From Corallococcus sicarius (GTDB taxonomy: Bacteria; Myxococcota; Myxococcia; Myxococcales; Myxococcaceae), in contig NZ_RAWG01000017.1 of NCBI RefSeq assembly GCF_003611735.1, positions 1 through 55,908 on the forward strand: a stretch of DNA of 55,908 nt, read 5' to 3'. This document shows, in pieces, positions 33,399-49,610 of the stretch (position 1 is its first letter; each line of letters opens with the position of its first letter). The position numbers and the translations under genes are program-made. The notes below the pieces were generated by a model. It was not told where the DNA came from and searched no databases. It saw only the letters and a list, made by a program, of their open reading frames with translations.

Positions 33399-34450
33399 AG
33401 GCCCCTGGGAAGGTCCCGGTCTCCATCTGGTGGCTCGCCTTCGGCTACTTCGCCTGCTACCTGCCGTACAGCGCGCTCACCAAGGCGCTGAGCCTCGGCG
33501 CGCTGCCGGGGATGGCCGCGGGGCTGCCGGGCTTCGTGCTGCTGCCCTCCACGGCGGTGGCCACGCTGGTGGGGATGTTCCTCTACCTGTGGGGCAGCCG
33601 CAGCTTCCGGTACGCGGGCCACCGGCGCTTCGGGCGGTGGGAGCTGCCGTGGCCGGGGCGCTGGACCTTCCTGTCGGGCCTGTGCACCACGGGCATCATC
33701 GCCACCACCACGCTCGCGTACACCTTCGACGGCACCTCCATCGTCTTCATGATGCTGCTGATGCGCGGCGGGGTGCTGGTGCTCGCGCCGCTGGTGGATG
33801 CGCTGAGCGGCCGCCGGGTGGCGTGGCCCTCCCGGGTCGCGCTCGTCATCAGCCTCGCGGCCCTGCTCGTCGCGACGGGGCCGGGCGCCAGCCCCCAGCT
33901 GTCGCTCGTCGCCGGGCTGGACCTGGCGGTGTACATCGCCAGCTACTTCGTGCGGCTGCGCTTCATGAGCCGGTTGGCGAAGAACGACACGCCCGGCACC
34001 CGCGAGCGCTACTTCGTGGAGGAGCAGATGGTGGCCACGCCCGCGCTCCTCGTCCTGCTCGCGCTGTGGGCGCTGAGCGGCGTGGGAGGCGCGGCGGCGC
34101 AGCTGCGCGAGGGCTTCCTCGGGATGTTCTTGCGCCCCACGCTGCCCCTCGAGTTCGCGGTGGGGCTGCTCTCCCAGGGCAGCGGCATCTTCGGCGGGCT
34201 GGTGCTGCTCGACCCCCGGGAGAACACCTTCACGGTGCCGGTGAACCGCGCCTCCAGCGTGTTCGCGGGCGTGGGCGCGACGCTCGCGCTGTCGCTCCTG
34301 CTGGGGCTGCCTGGGGTGGGCGCCACGGACCTCGCCGGCGCCGCGCTGGTGACGGTGGCCGTGGCGGTGCTCGCGGCCCCGGGCGTGCTCGCGGCGCGGC
34401 GGCGGCTGGCCGTGAGCCCCGCTGTCACCCCGGCGCCCCCGGCACCCTGA
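33395..34450 (+). CDS. DMT/EamA-like polytopic membrane protein
   Basis: 351 residues from the GTG at 33395, overlapping the preceding stop; the frame is open further upstream but that region reads as a shadow of the zinc-finger gene. Ten predicted helices, starting WWLAFGYFACYLPYSALTKALS, with an internal repeat pattern like drug/metabolite transporters and a cytoplasmic loop RLRFMSRLAKNDTPGTRERYFVEE. Substrate unknown; the operon link with zinc-finger proteins and a sigma-54 regulator suggests a stress role. Confidence 0.8.
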   Translation: MKAPGKVPVSIWWLAFGYFACYLPYSALTKALSLGALPGMAAGLPGFVLLPSTAVATLVGMFLYLWGSRSFRYAGHRRFGRWELPWPGRWTFLSGLCTTGIIATTTLAYTFDGTSIVFMMLLMRGGVLVLAPLVDALSGRRVAWPSRVALVISLAALLVATGPGASPQLSLVAGLDLAVYIASYFVRLRFMSRLAKNDTPGTRERYFVEEQMVATPALLVLLALWALSGVGGAAAQLREGFLGMFLRPTLPLEFAVGLLSQGSGIFGGLVLLDPRENTFTVPVNRASSVFAGVGATLALSLLLGLPGVGATDLAGAALVTVAVAVLAAPGVLAARRRLAVSPAVTPAPPAP

Positions 34451-34560
34451 AGTCCGGGCCCTGGGGCCTGGGGCCAGGCTCGGAGCCCGGCACGTTTCAT
34501 GAAGTCCCTCAGCGCCTGTGCAGGCCCTCCCTTCTGGGAGGCCCGGAGCGCGAGGACCCC

Positions 34561-34893
34561 ATGAGCACCGACCCGATGATCATCCAGGCGCGCCAGATGC
34601 TGCTGTGTCGCCGGGACGCGCTGCGCACCCTGCGCGAGTCCGCGGAGGCCGTCCCCGGAAGCGGGGCCCGGGCCCCCTCCCTCAGCGCGAACATGCACGG
34701 AGCGAGCTTCACGCGGCAGGAGCGCCTGGAGATGGAGGAGGTGGAGGCGGCGCTCGTGCGCATCGAAGAGGGCCGCTTCGGCGGCTGTGAGCGCTGCGGG
34801 GGCGCCATCGGGCGACACCGCCTGCTCGCCGTCCCGGAGGCGCGCTGTTGCCTCACGTGCGCGGACCGGCGGACCCAGGGGGCCCACCGTTGA
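34561..34893 (+). CDS. DksA/TraR-type C4 zinc-finger protein (second copy)
   Basis: 110 residues from the ATG at 34561. The N-terminal half is helical (MIIQARQMLLCRRDALRTLRE); RQERLEMEEVEAALVRIEEGRFGGCERCGGAI is the classic DksA/TraR signature, followed by the second pair in EARCCLTCADRR. It is better conserved than the copy at 33060. Probably modulates RNA polymerase during stress. 108 bases upstream of the NtrC gene on the same strand. Confidence 0.92.
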   Translation: MSTDPMIIQARQMLLCRRDALRTLRESAEAVPGSGARAPSLSANMHGASFTRQERLEMEEVEAALVRIEEGRFGGCERCGGAIGRHRLLAVPEARCCLTCADRRTQGAHR

Positions 34894-35000
34894 GCTTCGC
34901 GCCCGTGGCTGCACCGGGAGTGTCTGCCCACCCGCTCTTCCAGGGGAGTCACGGGGGGCGGGTGGAAGCCCCCCCCAGGGCATCTTTGGTAAGCAGGGGC

Positions 35001-36391
<1,391 letters not shown>

Positions 36392-36392
<1 letters not shown>

Positions 36393-37582
36393 TGTTGGAA
36401 ACCCGGACCGAGAGCGTCTTCGAGGAGCTCCAGCACTACGTCGGCTTCAGCGCCGCGGACGGAGAGGCCCTGCGCGCGCTGCACCCGCTCGCCCAGGCCC
36501 ACTTCGAGCGCATCGCGGATGTCTTCTACCGGCGCATCCTCGACCATCCCGAGGCGCGCAAGGCGCTGGAGGGCGGCGAGAGCCAGGTGGGCCACCTCAA
36601 GGTGACCCTCCAGCACTGGATGGGCTCGCTGCTCCAGGGCCCCTGGGACACGGCGTACTTCGAGCGCCGCTGCCGCATCGGCCGCGTGCACGTGCGCATC
36701 AGCCTGCCGCAGCACTACATGTTCGGCGCCATGAACCTGCTGCGCCAGGAGCTGACGGACGTCCTGGAGGAGTCGCTGCGCCACCAGCCGGACGAGGCCG
36801 TGCGGCTGCGGCGCGCGCTGGGGAAGATATTGGACCTGGAGCTGGCCATCATGCTCCACACGTACCGCGAGGACCTGCTCGCCCAGGCCGCGCGCGCGGA
36901 GCGGCTCGCCACCTTCGGGCAGCTGGTGGGCTCCATCGGCCATGAGCTGCGCAACCCGCTGGGCGTGATTGAGACGTCGCTCTTCATCCTCAAGGGCCGC
37001 CCCGCCTCGTTGGAGGATCCGCGCGTGGGCAAGCACCTGGATCGCATTGGCGAGCAGGTGGGCATCGCGAACCACATCATCACCAGCCTGCTGGACATGA
37101 TCCGCGCCCGCCCGCTCACCCACGCGCCGCTCCAGCTCGCGGAGGTGTGGGCGTCCGCGCTGACCACCGTCACCCCTCCGGGCCACGTGCGGGTGAGCGC
37201 CGGGGGGCTGGACGGCCTGCCGCCGCTGCAAGGCGACCCGGTGCAACTGATCCAGGTCTTCGTGAACCTGCTGGAGAACGCGGTGCAGGCGCTGGGGGAC
37301 ACCGCCGGCGAGGTGCGGCTGGAGGCGGGCCGCCCGGAGTCCGGTGCGCACGCGGTGCAGCTCGTGCTGGAGGACAGCGGTCCAGGGCTGGACCCGGCCA
37401 TCCGCGCCCGCGTCTTCGAGCCCCTGATGACCACCAAGGCGCGGGGGCTGGGCCTGGGGCTCGCGCTCGTGCGGCGCATCGTCGAGCGCCACGGCGGCGG
37501 CATCGTGTACGCCCCGCGCGAGGGCGGCCTGGGGGGCGCGCGCTTCGTGCTGCACCTGCCCCTGCCTCCGGAGGCCGCCTGA
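36392..37582 (+). CDS. Globin-coupled (protoglobin) sensor histidine kinase
   Basis: 396 residues from the ATG at 36392, which overlaps the previous stop (TGATG); a GTG three bases earlier is possible. Residues 1-165 are a protoglobin sensor: proximal H100 in [19 protein letters not shown] matches the globin-sensor IGxxHxxxxLxPxxY motif. HisKA with H184 ([12 protein letters not shown]) and an HATPase domain ([27 protein letters not shown]). No membrane segment, so it senses a diffusible gas such as O2 (or NO) in the cytoplasm. A good candidate to phosphorylate the adjacent NtrC protein. Confidence 0.95.
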
Positions 37583-38283
37583 TGGGCCGCTTCCTGCTGG
37601 TGGACGACAACCGGGCCTTCGCGGAGAACCTCGCGGAGATATTGGAGGACGCGGGCCACGTGGCGCGCGTGGTGGGCTCTGGCGAGGAGGCGCTGACGGC
37701 CGTGCGCGCGGAGCGCTACGACGTGCTCATCACCGACATGCGGATGCCCGGGATGAGCGGCGCCTCCGTGGTGCATCACCTGCGCCAGCTGGACCCGGGG
37801 CTCGCGGCCATCATCATCACCGCGCACCCGGGCGAGGTGGAGCTGGAGCGCGCGATGGACGCGGGCGTGCTCGCGGTGCTGCCCAAGCCCGTGCCCATGC
37901 GCGCGCTGGTGGAGCTGCTCACGCAGGCGCGGCGCGACGGGCTCGTGGTGCTGGTGGAGGACGACCCGCACCTCTTGGACAACCTCACGGAGGTGCTGCG
38001 CGGCCGGGGCTTCACGGCCGTGTCCGCGCGCTCCGTGCCGGAGGTGGAGCGGCTGGGCGCCGTCAGCCCCTTCGCCGCGCTCGTGGACCTGCGGGTGCCG
38101 GGCGGCCCCGACGGTGAGGCGCTGCGCCGCGTGCGCGAGCGCTTCCCGGGGCTGACCCCCTTCGTCGTCACCGCCCACCCGGACGCGCTGCCCGGCGACT
38201 TCGACGGCCGGCTCATCCGCAAGCCGTTCGACACCGGGGTGCTGCTCGCCGCGCTGGAGCAACTGCACAGGAGCCGCCCATGA
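37582..38283 (+). CDS. Double-receiver response regulator without output domain
   Basis: 233 residues; the ATG overlaps the kinase stop (TGATG). Two REC domains: 1-118 with D8/D9, D52 (ITDMRMPG) and K102; 119-233 with E127/D128/D129, D169 (VDLRVPGG) and RKPFD. No DNA-binding or enzymatic part, so it probably relays or buffers phosphate between the two kinases around it. Its stop overlaps the next start (ATGA). Confidence 0.93.
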   Translation: MGRFLLVDDNRAFAENLAEILEDAGHVARVVGSGEEALTAVRAERYDVLITDMRMPGMSGASVVHHLRQLDPGLAAIIITAHPGEVELERAMDAGVLAVLPKPVPMRALVELLTQARRDGLVVLVEDDPHLLDNLTEVLRGRGFTAVSARSVPEVERLGAVSPFAALVDLRVPGGPDGEALRRVRERFPGLTPFVVTAHPDALPGDFDGRLIRKPFDTGVLLAALEQLHRSRP

Positions 38284-39404
38284 AGGCGTCGCCGGTGCAG
38301 GCGGCCGGCCTGCCGTACCGCCCCCGCGTGCTGGTGGTGGACGACAACGCGGCGTTCCTCGACAACATGACGGAGCTGCTCGGGGACGAGGGCTACGAGG
38401 TGTCGAGCGCGACGAGCTGCGAGGGCGCGCTGGCGCGGGCGAAGTCGGGCTTCGACGTCGCGCTCGTGGACGTGCGGCTGCCGGACGGGGAGGGCACGTC
38501 GCTCGCGCCGCGGCTCAAGGAGCTGATGCCGGACGGCGAGGTGGTGCTGCTCACCGGCCTGGGCATGCTGGAGGCGGCGGTGGCCGCGGTGCACGCGGGC
38601 GCGTGCGCGTACCTGCTCAAACCCTGCGCCACCCCGGAGCTGCTGCTCACCCTGGAGCAGGCGCTGCGCCAGGTGCGGCTGCACCGCGAGAAGCGGGAGC
38701 TGGCCCGGCGGGCGCAGGTGACGGAGAAGCTGGCGGCGGTGGGCACGCTGACGGCGGGCCTGAGCCATGAGATCCGCAACCCGCTCAACGCCGCCGGACT
38801 GCAGCTCACCGTCCTGGAGCGGCGGGTGCGCAGGCTGGAGGACGCCGTCCAGGGGCCGCTCCTGGAGCCGCTGCTGCTCGTGCGGGATGAGATCCGCCGG
38901 TTGGATCACATCCTGGAGGACTTCCTCCAGTTCGCCCGTCCGCGCGAGTTCCAGTCGGACGCGGTAGAGGTCGCGCCGCTGCTCGAACGGGTGCGCAGCC
39001 TGCTGTCGGGTCAGGCGGAGGAGCGGGACGTGGCGCTGGAGGTGGAGCCCACGCGGGTGGCCGTGGTGCGGGGGGATGAAGAGCGGCTGCGCCAGGTGCT
39101 GCTGAACCTCGCGCTCAACGCGCTCCAGGCGACGCCCCCGGGAGGCCGCGTGCGCTTCAGCGCGAGCCTCCAGGGCGACGAGGTGGCGCTGTGCGTGGAC
39201 GACAGCGGCCCCGGCATCCCCGCCGACGTGCACGCGCGCCTCTTCGAGCCCTTCTTCACCACCAAGGCGAGCGGAAGCGGGCTGGGGCTCTCCATCGTGC
39301 ACGCCATCGTCACCCAGCACGGCGGCACCGTCGCGGTGGGGCACGGACCCCTGGGCGGCGCGCGCTTCACCGTGCGCCTGCCCGCGATGGCGGACGCGGG
39401 CTGA
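38280..39404 (+). CDS. REC-histidine kinase (soluble)
   Basis: 374 residues. N-terminal receiver (about 15-130) with D21/D22, D64 (LVDVRLPDG) and K114; a linking helix; HisKA with H163 (GLSHEIRNPLN); HATPase with NLALNALQATPPGG, DDSGPGIP and GSGLGLSIV. An N-terminal receiver on a kinase allows control by another kinase, consistent with a phosphorelay made by the four overlapping genes at 35001-39404. No membrane segments. Confidence 0.94.
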   Translation: MKASPVQAAGLPYRPRVLVVDDNAAFLDNMTELLGDEGYEVSSATSCEGALARAKSGFDVALVDVRLPDGEGTSLAPRLKELMPDGEVVLLTGLGMLEAAVAAVHAGACAYLLKPCATPELLLTLEQALRQVRLHREKRELARRAQVTEKLAAVGTLTAGLSHEIRNPLNAAGLQLTVLERRVRRLEDAVQGPLLEPLLLVRDEIRRLDHILEDFLQFARPREFQSDAVEVAPLLERVRSLLSGQAEERDVALEVEPTRVAVVRGDEERLRQVLLNLALNALQATPPGGRVRFSASLQGDEVALCVDDSGPGIPADVHARLFEPFFTTKASGSGLGLSIVHAIVTQHGGTVAVGHGPLGGARFTVRLPAMADAG

Positions 39405-39510
39405 GCGCAAGAAAGCGCAAGGCGCATCACGCCGGACTCGCGGCGCGCTCCGCGTGCGTCACCCCCAGCCCCATTGTGGCCGAAGCGAGGGGACGCGAGT
39501 CCTTCCTGTC

Positions 39511-40935
39511 ATGCGGGCAGAAGCCATCCGGAGCGCCCCCACGGCCGGTGTGACCTCGCGCGCCTCGCTGTCCGCGCGGATGCTGTGGCTTGCCCTGTGG
39601 GGCCTGACAGGCTGTGTCGAGCAGCGGGACGCCGAGGTGCTCCCCGAGCCCGGCACCCCCGCCGCGAGCGCCTGCGAGGGCGTCGCCCCCCGCACGCTGG
39701 AGGAGGTCCATGCGGCGCACTTCGCCGCGGAGCGCCCTACGGGCTGCACCGTGGGGTGCCACGACACCGGCGCGGGCGGCCTGACCTTCCGGAGCGCCCA
39801 CGAGCTGTGGCAGGCCACCGTACAGCGGCCCTCGCTCGGAGACTCCTCGCTCCTGCTCGTGGATCCCGGCCACCCGGAGCGCAGCCGCCTGTACCTCAAG
39901 CTGCTGCCGGACGCGCAGGGGCGCATGCCCCAGGGCGGCCCCTCCCTGGATGCCGCCGCGCTGCGAGACGTGGCCGGGTGGATCTGCGCCGGTGCGCCCG
40001 AGCCCTCCACCTCCGCCACGGATGGAGGCCTGCCCGCCAACCCGGTCCCAACGCTCGACACCCTCACTCCCTCCGCCGTGCAGGAGGGGGTGGGCGAGGT
40101 GCTGCTCTCCGTGGGGGGCGGCGGCTTCGTGGCCGAAAGCCAGGTGGAGGTGGACGGCCTCCCCGTGGTCACGACCCATGACGGTCCGCAGCGGCTGGAG
40201 GCCCGCGTGGCGGCGTCGGTGACGGCGCGGGCCGGCACGCACCAGGTGCGGGTCGTCACCCCGGCGCCCGGGGGCGGCGCCAGCGCCAGCCTCGTCTTCA
40301 CCGTCACCGCGTCGGGCGTGGTGCTCCCCACGGTGTCATCGCTGTCGCCCTGCGGCACGGTGGCGGGCTCGGGGGCCTTCACCCTCACCGTGCAGGGGAT
40401 GAACTTCAAGGAGGGCGCGAGCCTCTCCTTCAACGGCACGACGGTGGCCGCGACCTTCATCAGCCCGGGCGAGCTGCGCGCCTCCATTCCCGCCGCGCTG
40501 GTGGCCTCCGCGCCCGTGGGCAATGCCGCCACCGTCACCGTCGTCCACCCGGCGCCGGGCCGGGAGGTGTCCGCGCCCGCGACGTTCGGCGTGGCCAGCA
40601 AGGTGGCCACGCTGGCCACGGACGTGCAGCCCCTCTTCACGGCGACCTGCGCCACCAGCGGCTGTCATGCGACCGCCTCCACGCCGGTGAACCTCACCCC
40701 CGGCAACACCTACAACGAGCTGGTCGGCGTCCCCACCAGCAGCAAGGGGTGTGGCCAGCGGCTGCGCGTGCAGGCCTGCGGCCCGCTGCGAGGACAGAGC
40801 TTCCTCATCGACAAGATCCTCGCGACCAACAGCAGCCCCGCGTGCTCCGGGGGCGCCATGCCGAAGGGGAGCCCCCTGTCGGCCGCGCAGAAGCAGGCCG
40901 TCATCGACTGGGTCGCGCAGGGCGCTCCCCGGTAG
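39511..40935 (+). CDS. IPT/TIG-domain lipoprotein with cytochrome-like CxnCH motifs
   Basis: 474 residues from the ATG at 39511; an upstream ATG at 39454 is less likely. Long lipoprotein signal ending LWLALWGLTGC. A first cytochrome-like segment (GCTVGCHD, then MPQGGPSLDAAALRDVAGWI), two IPT/TIG Ig-like domains (about 170-380, LTPSAVQEGVGEVLLSVGG and LSPCGTVAGSGAFTLTVQGMNF), and a second segment with TCATSGCHAT and MPKGSPLSAAQKQAVIDWVAQGAP. The Cys-His spacings are CX3CH and CX4CH rather than CX2CH, but the distal Met-containing MPxG and the closing helix are as in surface cytochromes. Haem attachment uncertain. Cell-surface location likely. Confidence 0.82.
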   Translation: MRAEAIRSAPTAGVTSRASLSARMLWLALWGLTGCVEQRDAEVLPEPGTPAASACEGVAPRTLEEVHAAHFAAERPTGCTVGCHDTGAGGLTFRSAHELWQATVQRPSLGDSSLLLVDPGHPERSRLYLKLLPDAQGRMPQGGPSLDAAALRDVAGWICAGAPEPSTSATDGGLPANPVPTLDTLTPSAVQEGVGEVLLSVGGGGFVAESQVEVDGLPVVTTHDGPQRLEARVAASVTARAGTHQVRVVTPAPGGGASASLVFTVTASGVVLPTVSSLSPCGTVAGSGAFTLTVQGMNFKEGASLSFNGTTVAATFISPGELRASIPAALVASAPVGNAATVTVVHPAPGREVSAPATFGVASKVATLATDVQPLFTATCATSGCHATASTPVNLTPGNTYNELVGVPTSSKGCGQRLRVQACGPLRGQSFLIDKILATNSSPACSGGAMPKGSPLSAAQKQAVIDWVAQGAPR

Positions 40936-41102
40936 GGGCCGTGTCCGATACAAGGTTTGCTGACATTCCTTGTTCATCCATCACGGCACTTCCTCAAAGA
41001 ACAGACAAAGGCTGTCTCATCCGGTGAGAAGGTGCGCTCCTGCGGGCCCGCGCGTCGAATGCGTTCGCAAGGGGTGATGCAATTCTCTATACCGCCCCGG
41101 CC

Positions 41103-41828
41103 TTGCTGAAGCGCTCGCACACCCTGATCTTTCCCAGGCACGCCGTCTTCTGGCTCGTCATGGGCCTCGTGTTCATCTACGGCGTGGTGGCCGTCCTCCT
41201 CGCCCTCTTCACCTCCGTGCACCTGCTGCCGCGGTTCGTGATCGAAGGCCTGCTCCAGAGCGCCTTCGGGTACTTCTTCCTGCTCGTCGGCCTGCCCTGC
41301 GGCATCTACGTCATCGGCTGGCGCGCCAGCGACCTCTTCGTCTGGACCCGCGCGCCGGGCACGCTGAGCGTGGATGAACACGGGCTGCGCGATGGCGCCA
41401 CACGGGTCGCGTGGCGCCACGTGCACACGCTCGTCGAACAGCACCAGGAGGACCGGGTCGTCCTGCATCACCGCGACGGGGCCTACCGCTTGCGGCTGGG
41501 TCTGTGGAGCGACGCGGACGACCTGCGCCAGACGGTGCTGGACCACGTCGTGCCCCGGCTGATGGAGGACGTGGACCGTCAGGTCGCCGCCGGGGAGTCG
41601 GTGCGCTTCGGCCCGTTGACCCTCAGCGACGCGGGATTGACGCACAAGGGGAAGCTGATCCGCTGGGACGACATCGAGAGCATCCGACTCCAGGACGAAC
41701 TGGACGAGGGCGCGGCGACGCGCGAGCTGATCATCGTCGCCCAGGGCAAGTCCCGGAAGATCGACGAGGCGAAGGTCCCCAACGCGCCCGTCCTGCTGGC
41801 CTACCTGTCAGACCGCCTGTCCGGCTGA
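41103..41828 (+). CDS. Hypothetical membrane protein with PH-like C-terminal domain
   Basis: 241 residues from a TTG at 41103; ATG at 41160 is an alternative, and a TATACC hexamer at 41088-41093 sits too close to the TTG to leave a leader. Two membrane helices (about 13-36 and 48-73), then two copies of a small beta domain: RAPGTLSVDEHGLRDGATRVAWRHV and FGPLTLSDAGLTHKGKLIRWDDI, resembling bacterial PH-like (DUF6585/YcxB-type) domains. Followed after 30 bases by a related small membrane protein. Confidence 0.75.
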   Translation: MLKRSHTLIFPRHAVFWLVMGLVFIYGVVAVLLALFTSVHLLPRFVIEGLLQSAFGYFFLLVGLPCGIYVIGWRASDLFVWTRAPGTLSVDEHGLRDGATRVAWRHVHTLVEQHQEDRVVLHHRDGAYRLRLGLWSDADDLRQTVLDHVVPRLMEDVDRQVAAGESVRFGPLTLSDAGLTHKGKLIRWDDIESIRLQDELDEGAATRELIIVAQGKSRKIDEAKVPNAPVLLAYLSDRLSG

Positions 41829-41858
41829 CCTCCACCCCCACAACCCGGACATCACACC

Positions 41859-42356
41859 ATGGAAATCTACCGCTCCCCCCAGACGAAGAAGAAGGCCGAG
41901 CAGCCGCACGCCGTCTACTACTCCCGCTTCAAGCTCATCGTGGGCGTGGTCATCTGGACGCTGGCCCTCGCCTTGTTCGGGGGGCTCACCTGGAATGCCA
42001 TCGGCCAGACGGGCGCGATGGCCGTCTTCGCCTTCATCACCTTTGGTGCGGTCGTGATGCTCTTCAAATGCATCAGGCCCCTGGGCAGCCTGGGCAAGCC
42101 CGCGCTGCTCATTGGCCGGGATGGCATCCGCTTCGAGGACGGTGTGCTCATCGCCTGGGACGAGATGGAGGAGAACGTCTACTTCAACCAGTCGTACATG
42201 GGCATTCCCATCCTGAAGCTGGTCCAGGTGAAGACCACCCTCGACAAGCCCAAGGTGAAGAAGCAGCGCGTCGCCGCGCTCGACATGGACAGCGAAAAGT
42301 ACCTGGCCCTCTGTGACACCTACAGCCAGGGCACCATGCCCACCGCCACGCGCTGA
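41859..42356 (+). CDS. Hypothetical membrane protein (STM3941-like, PH-like domain)
   Basis: 165 residues. A basic N-terminus (RSPQTKKKAEQ), two adjacent helices (about 26-45 and 51-68), then a PH-like domain (PALLIGRDGIRFEDGVLIAWDEME). The layout parallels the upstream gene, 30 bases away, suggesting an operon of two paralogous-fold proteins. No function assignable. A GC-rich hairpin follows the stop. Confidence 0.8.
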   Translation: MEIYRSPQTKKKAEQPHAVYYSRFKLIVGVVIWTLALALFGGLTWNAIGQTGAMAVFAFITFGAVVMLFKCIRPLGSLGKPALLIGRDGIRFEDGVLIAWDEMEENVYFNQSYMGIPILKLVQVKTTLDKPKVKKQRVAALDMDSEKYLALCDTYSQGTMPTATR

Positions 42357-42367
42357 AGCCGCACCGC

Positions 42368-42384
42368 CGCCCGGCATCCGGGCG
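42368..42384 (+). terminator. Candidate GC-hairpin terminator
   Basis: Seven-bp stem CGCCCGG / CCGGGCG with a CAT loop, 11 bases after the stop of the small membrane protein. No T-run follows, so termination is uncertain. Confidence 0.4.
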
Positions 42385-42398
42385 AGCACCCGCGCACC

Positions 42399-42427
42399 TT
42401 GACAGGGAACTTACTGGACCGTAACCT
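42399..42427 (+). promoter_or_regulatory. Vegetative (sigma-70-type) promoter for desaturase
   Basis: A perfect -35 TTGACA (42399-42404) and -10 TAACCT (42422-42427) separated by 17 bases. This is the clearest housekeeping promoter in the window, and the desaturase ATG follows 48 bases later. Confidence 0.7.
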
Positions 42428-42446
42428 ACTTTCAGGTAGGTTACGG
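42419..42446. promoter_or_regulatory. 11-bp inverted-repeat operator covering the -10 element
   Basis: CCGTAACCTAC and its exact reverse complement GTAGGTTACGG are separated by six bases (TTTCAG). The left arm contains the -10 TAACCT. Length and symmetry fit a TetR-type repressor of lipid genes; no such regulator is adjacent. Confidence 0.72.
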
Positions 42447-43265
42447 GTCGGTAGGGATTCCTGTTGGAGCGTGCCATGTCTTGGATTGGGTGCCTGCTGG
42501 TCTTCCTTGCGGCGTATCTGCTGAACCTGCTCGTCATCTCCGTGGGCTATCACCGGGGGCTCGCGCACAAGGCGGTGCGGCTGCACCCGGTGCTTCAGCG
42601 GATGTTGGTGGCGGGGGGCAGCTGGGTGACAGGCATCGACGCGAAGTCCTGGGTGGTGATGCACCGGCTGCACCACGAGCACTCGGACACGCCGCTCGAC
42701 CCCCACTCCCCGGTGAACGTGGGCGTGCTCGGCATCGGCGCGGAGCAGCTGCGCAGCTACAAGCGGGTCGTGATTGGCCTGTTGAAGAAGGACCCCGCGT
42801 ACACGAAGTACGCGAAGGGGCTCGACTTCGACGTCCACATCCTCACGCGGCGCGGTCGCTGGTGGTTGCCCTACGTCGCCCACGGCGTCGTGGCGCTGGG
42901 GCTCTGTCTCGCGGGGGGCTGGCTTCTGGGGGCAGCGTACTTCGGCGGCATGATGAGCCACCCCATCCAGGGCGGGCTGGTGAACTCGCTGGGCCACGCC
43001 CTGGGCGGGCGCAACTTCGACACGCGCGACAACTCCCGCAACAACCACTTCGCGGCGTGGCTCATCCTGGGGGAGGGCTTCCAGAACAACCACCACGCCT
43101 ACCCGGGGTCCGCGTCGTTCTCCCACCGGGCGCACGAGGTGGACCTGGGCTACTGGGCGTGCCTCGCGCTGGAGCGGCTGGGGCTGTGCTCCATCGACCG
43201 GGCGCACCTCATCCCCCGGGCCGGCAAGGCGCCCGTGCGGCGCCCGGCTCCGGAGGCTCCGGAGC

Positions 43266-49388
<6,123 letters not shown>

Positions 49389-49580
49389 CGAGGGCGTTCG
49401 CTACCATGCGCTCCTTCAGGCCGGGCGGCGCGTGCGAGCTGAAGGTTGACCCCTCAACGCGGGTTCCGGAAGGCCGATTCGCCCGGCTCACGCCAGGGGG
49501 GCGGATGCTCGTGCGCCCTCTGTCAGGGCAGGCAGCCAATCGTCCTGAAGTCATAGCCGGGAACCGCTTCAACGCGACAT

Positions 49581-49599
49581 TATTGGCGGATTGCCAATA
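49581..49599. promoter_or_regulatory. TATTGGC dyad operator upstream of alcohol dehydrogenase
   Basis: TATTGGC and GCCAATA, exact reverse complements, are separated by GGATT. The dyad ends 11 bases before the preferred start at 49611, so a bound repressor would block transcription or translation initiation. No regulator gene is adjacent. Confidence 0.6.
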
Positions 49600-49610
49600 G
49601 GATGGGCCGC

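Noticed and set aside
34488-34502. CGGCACGTTTCATGA as a sigma-54 promoter for the second zinc-finger gene
   Set aside because: The -12 GC pair is GA; only the -24 half matches.
33232-34560. Continuous open frame running into the second zinc-finger gene, suggesting a long fusion
   Set aside because: The upstream part is a shadow frame of the DMT-like membrane gene; the zinc-finger family starts at the ATG at 34561.
40936-41102. Short dyads (ACAAGG...CCTTGT, AGACA...TGTCT) upstream of the membrane protein gene
   Set aside because: Arms of only 5-6 bp with long or odd spacing; expected by chance.
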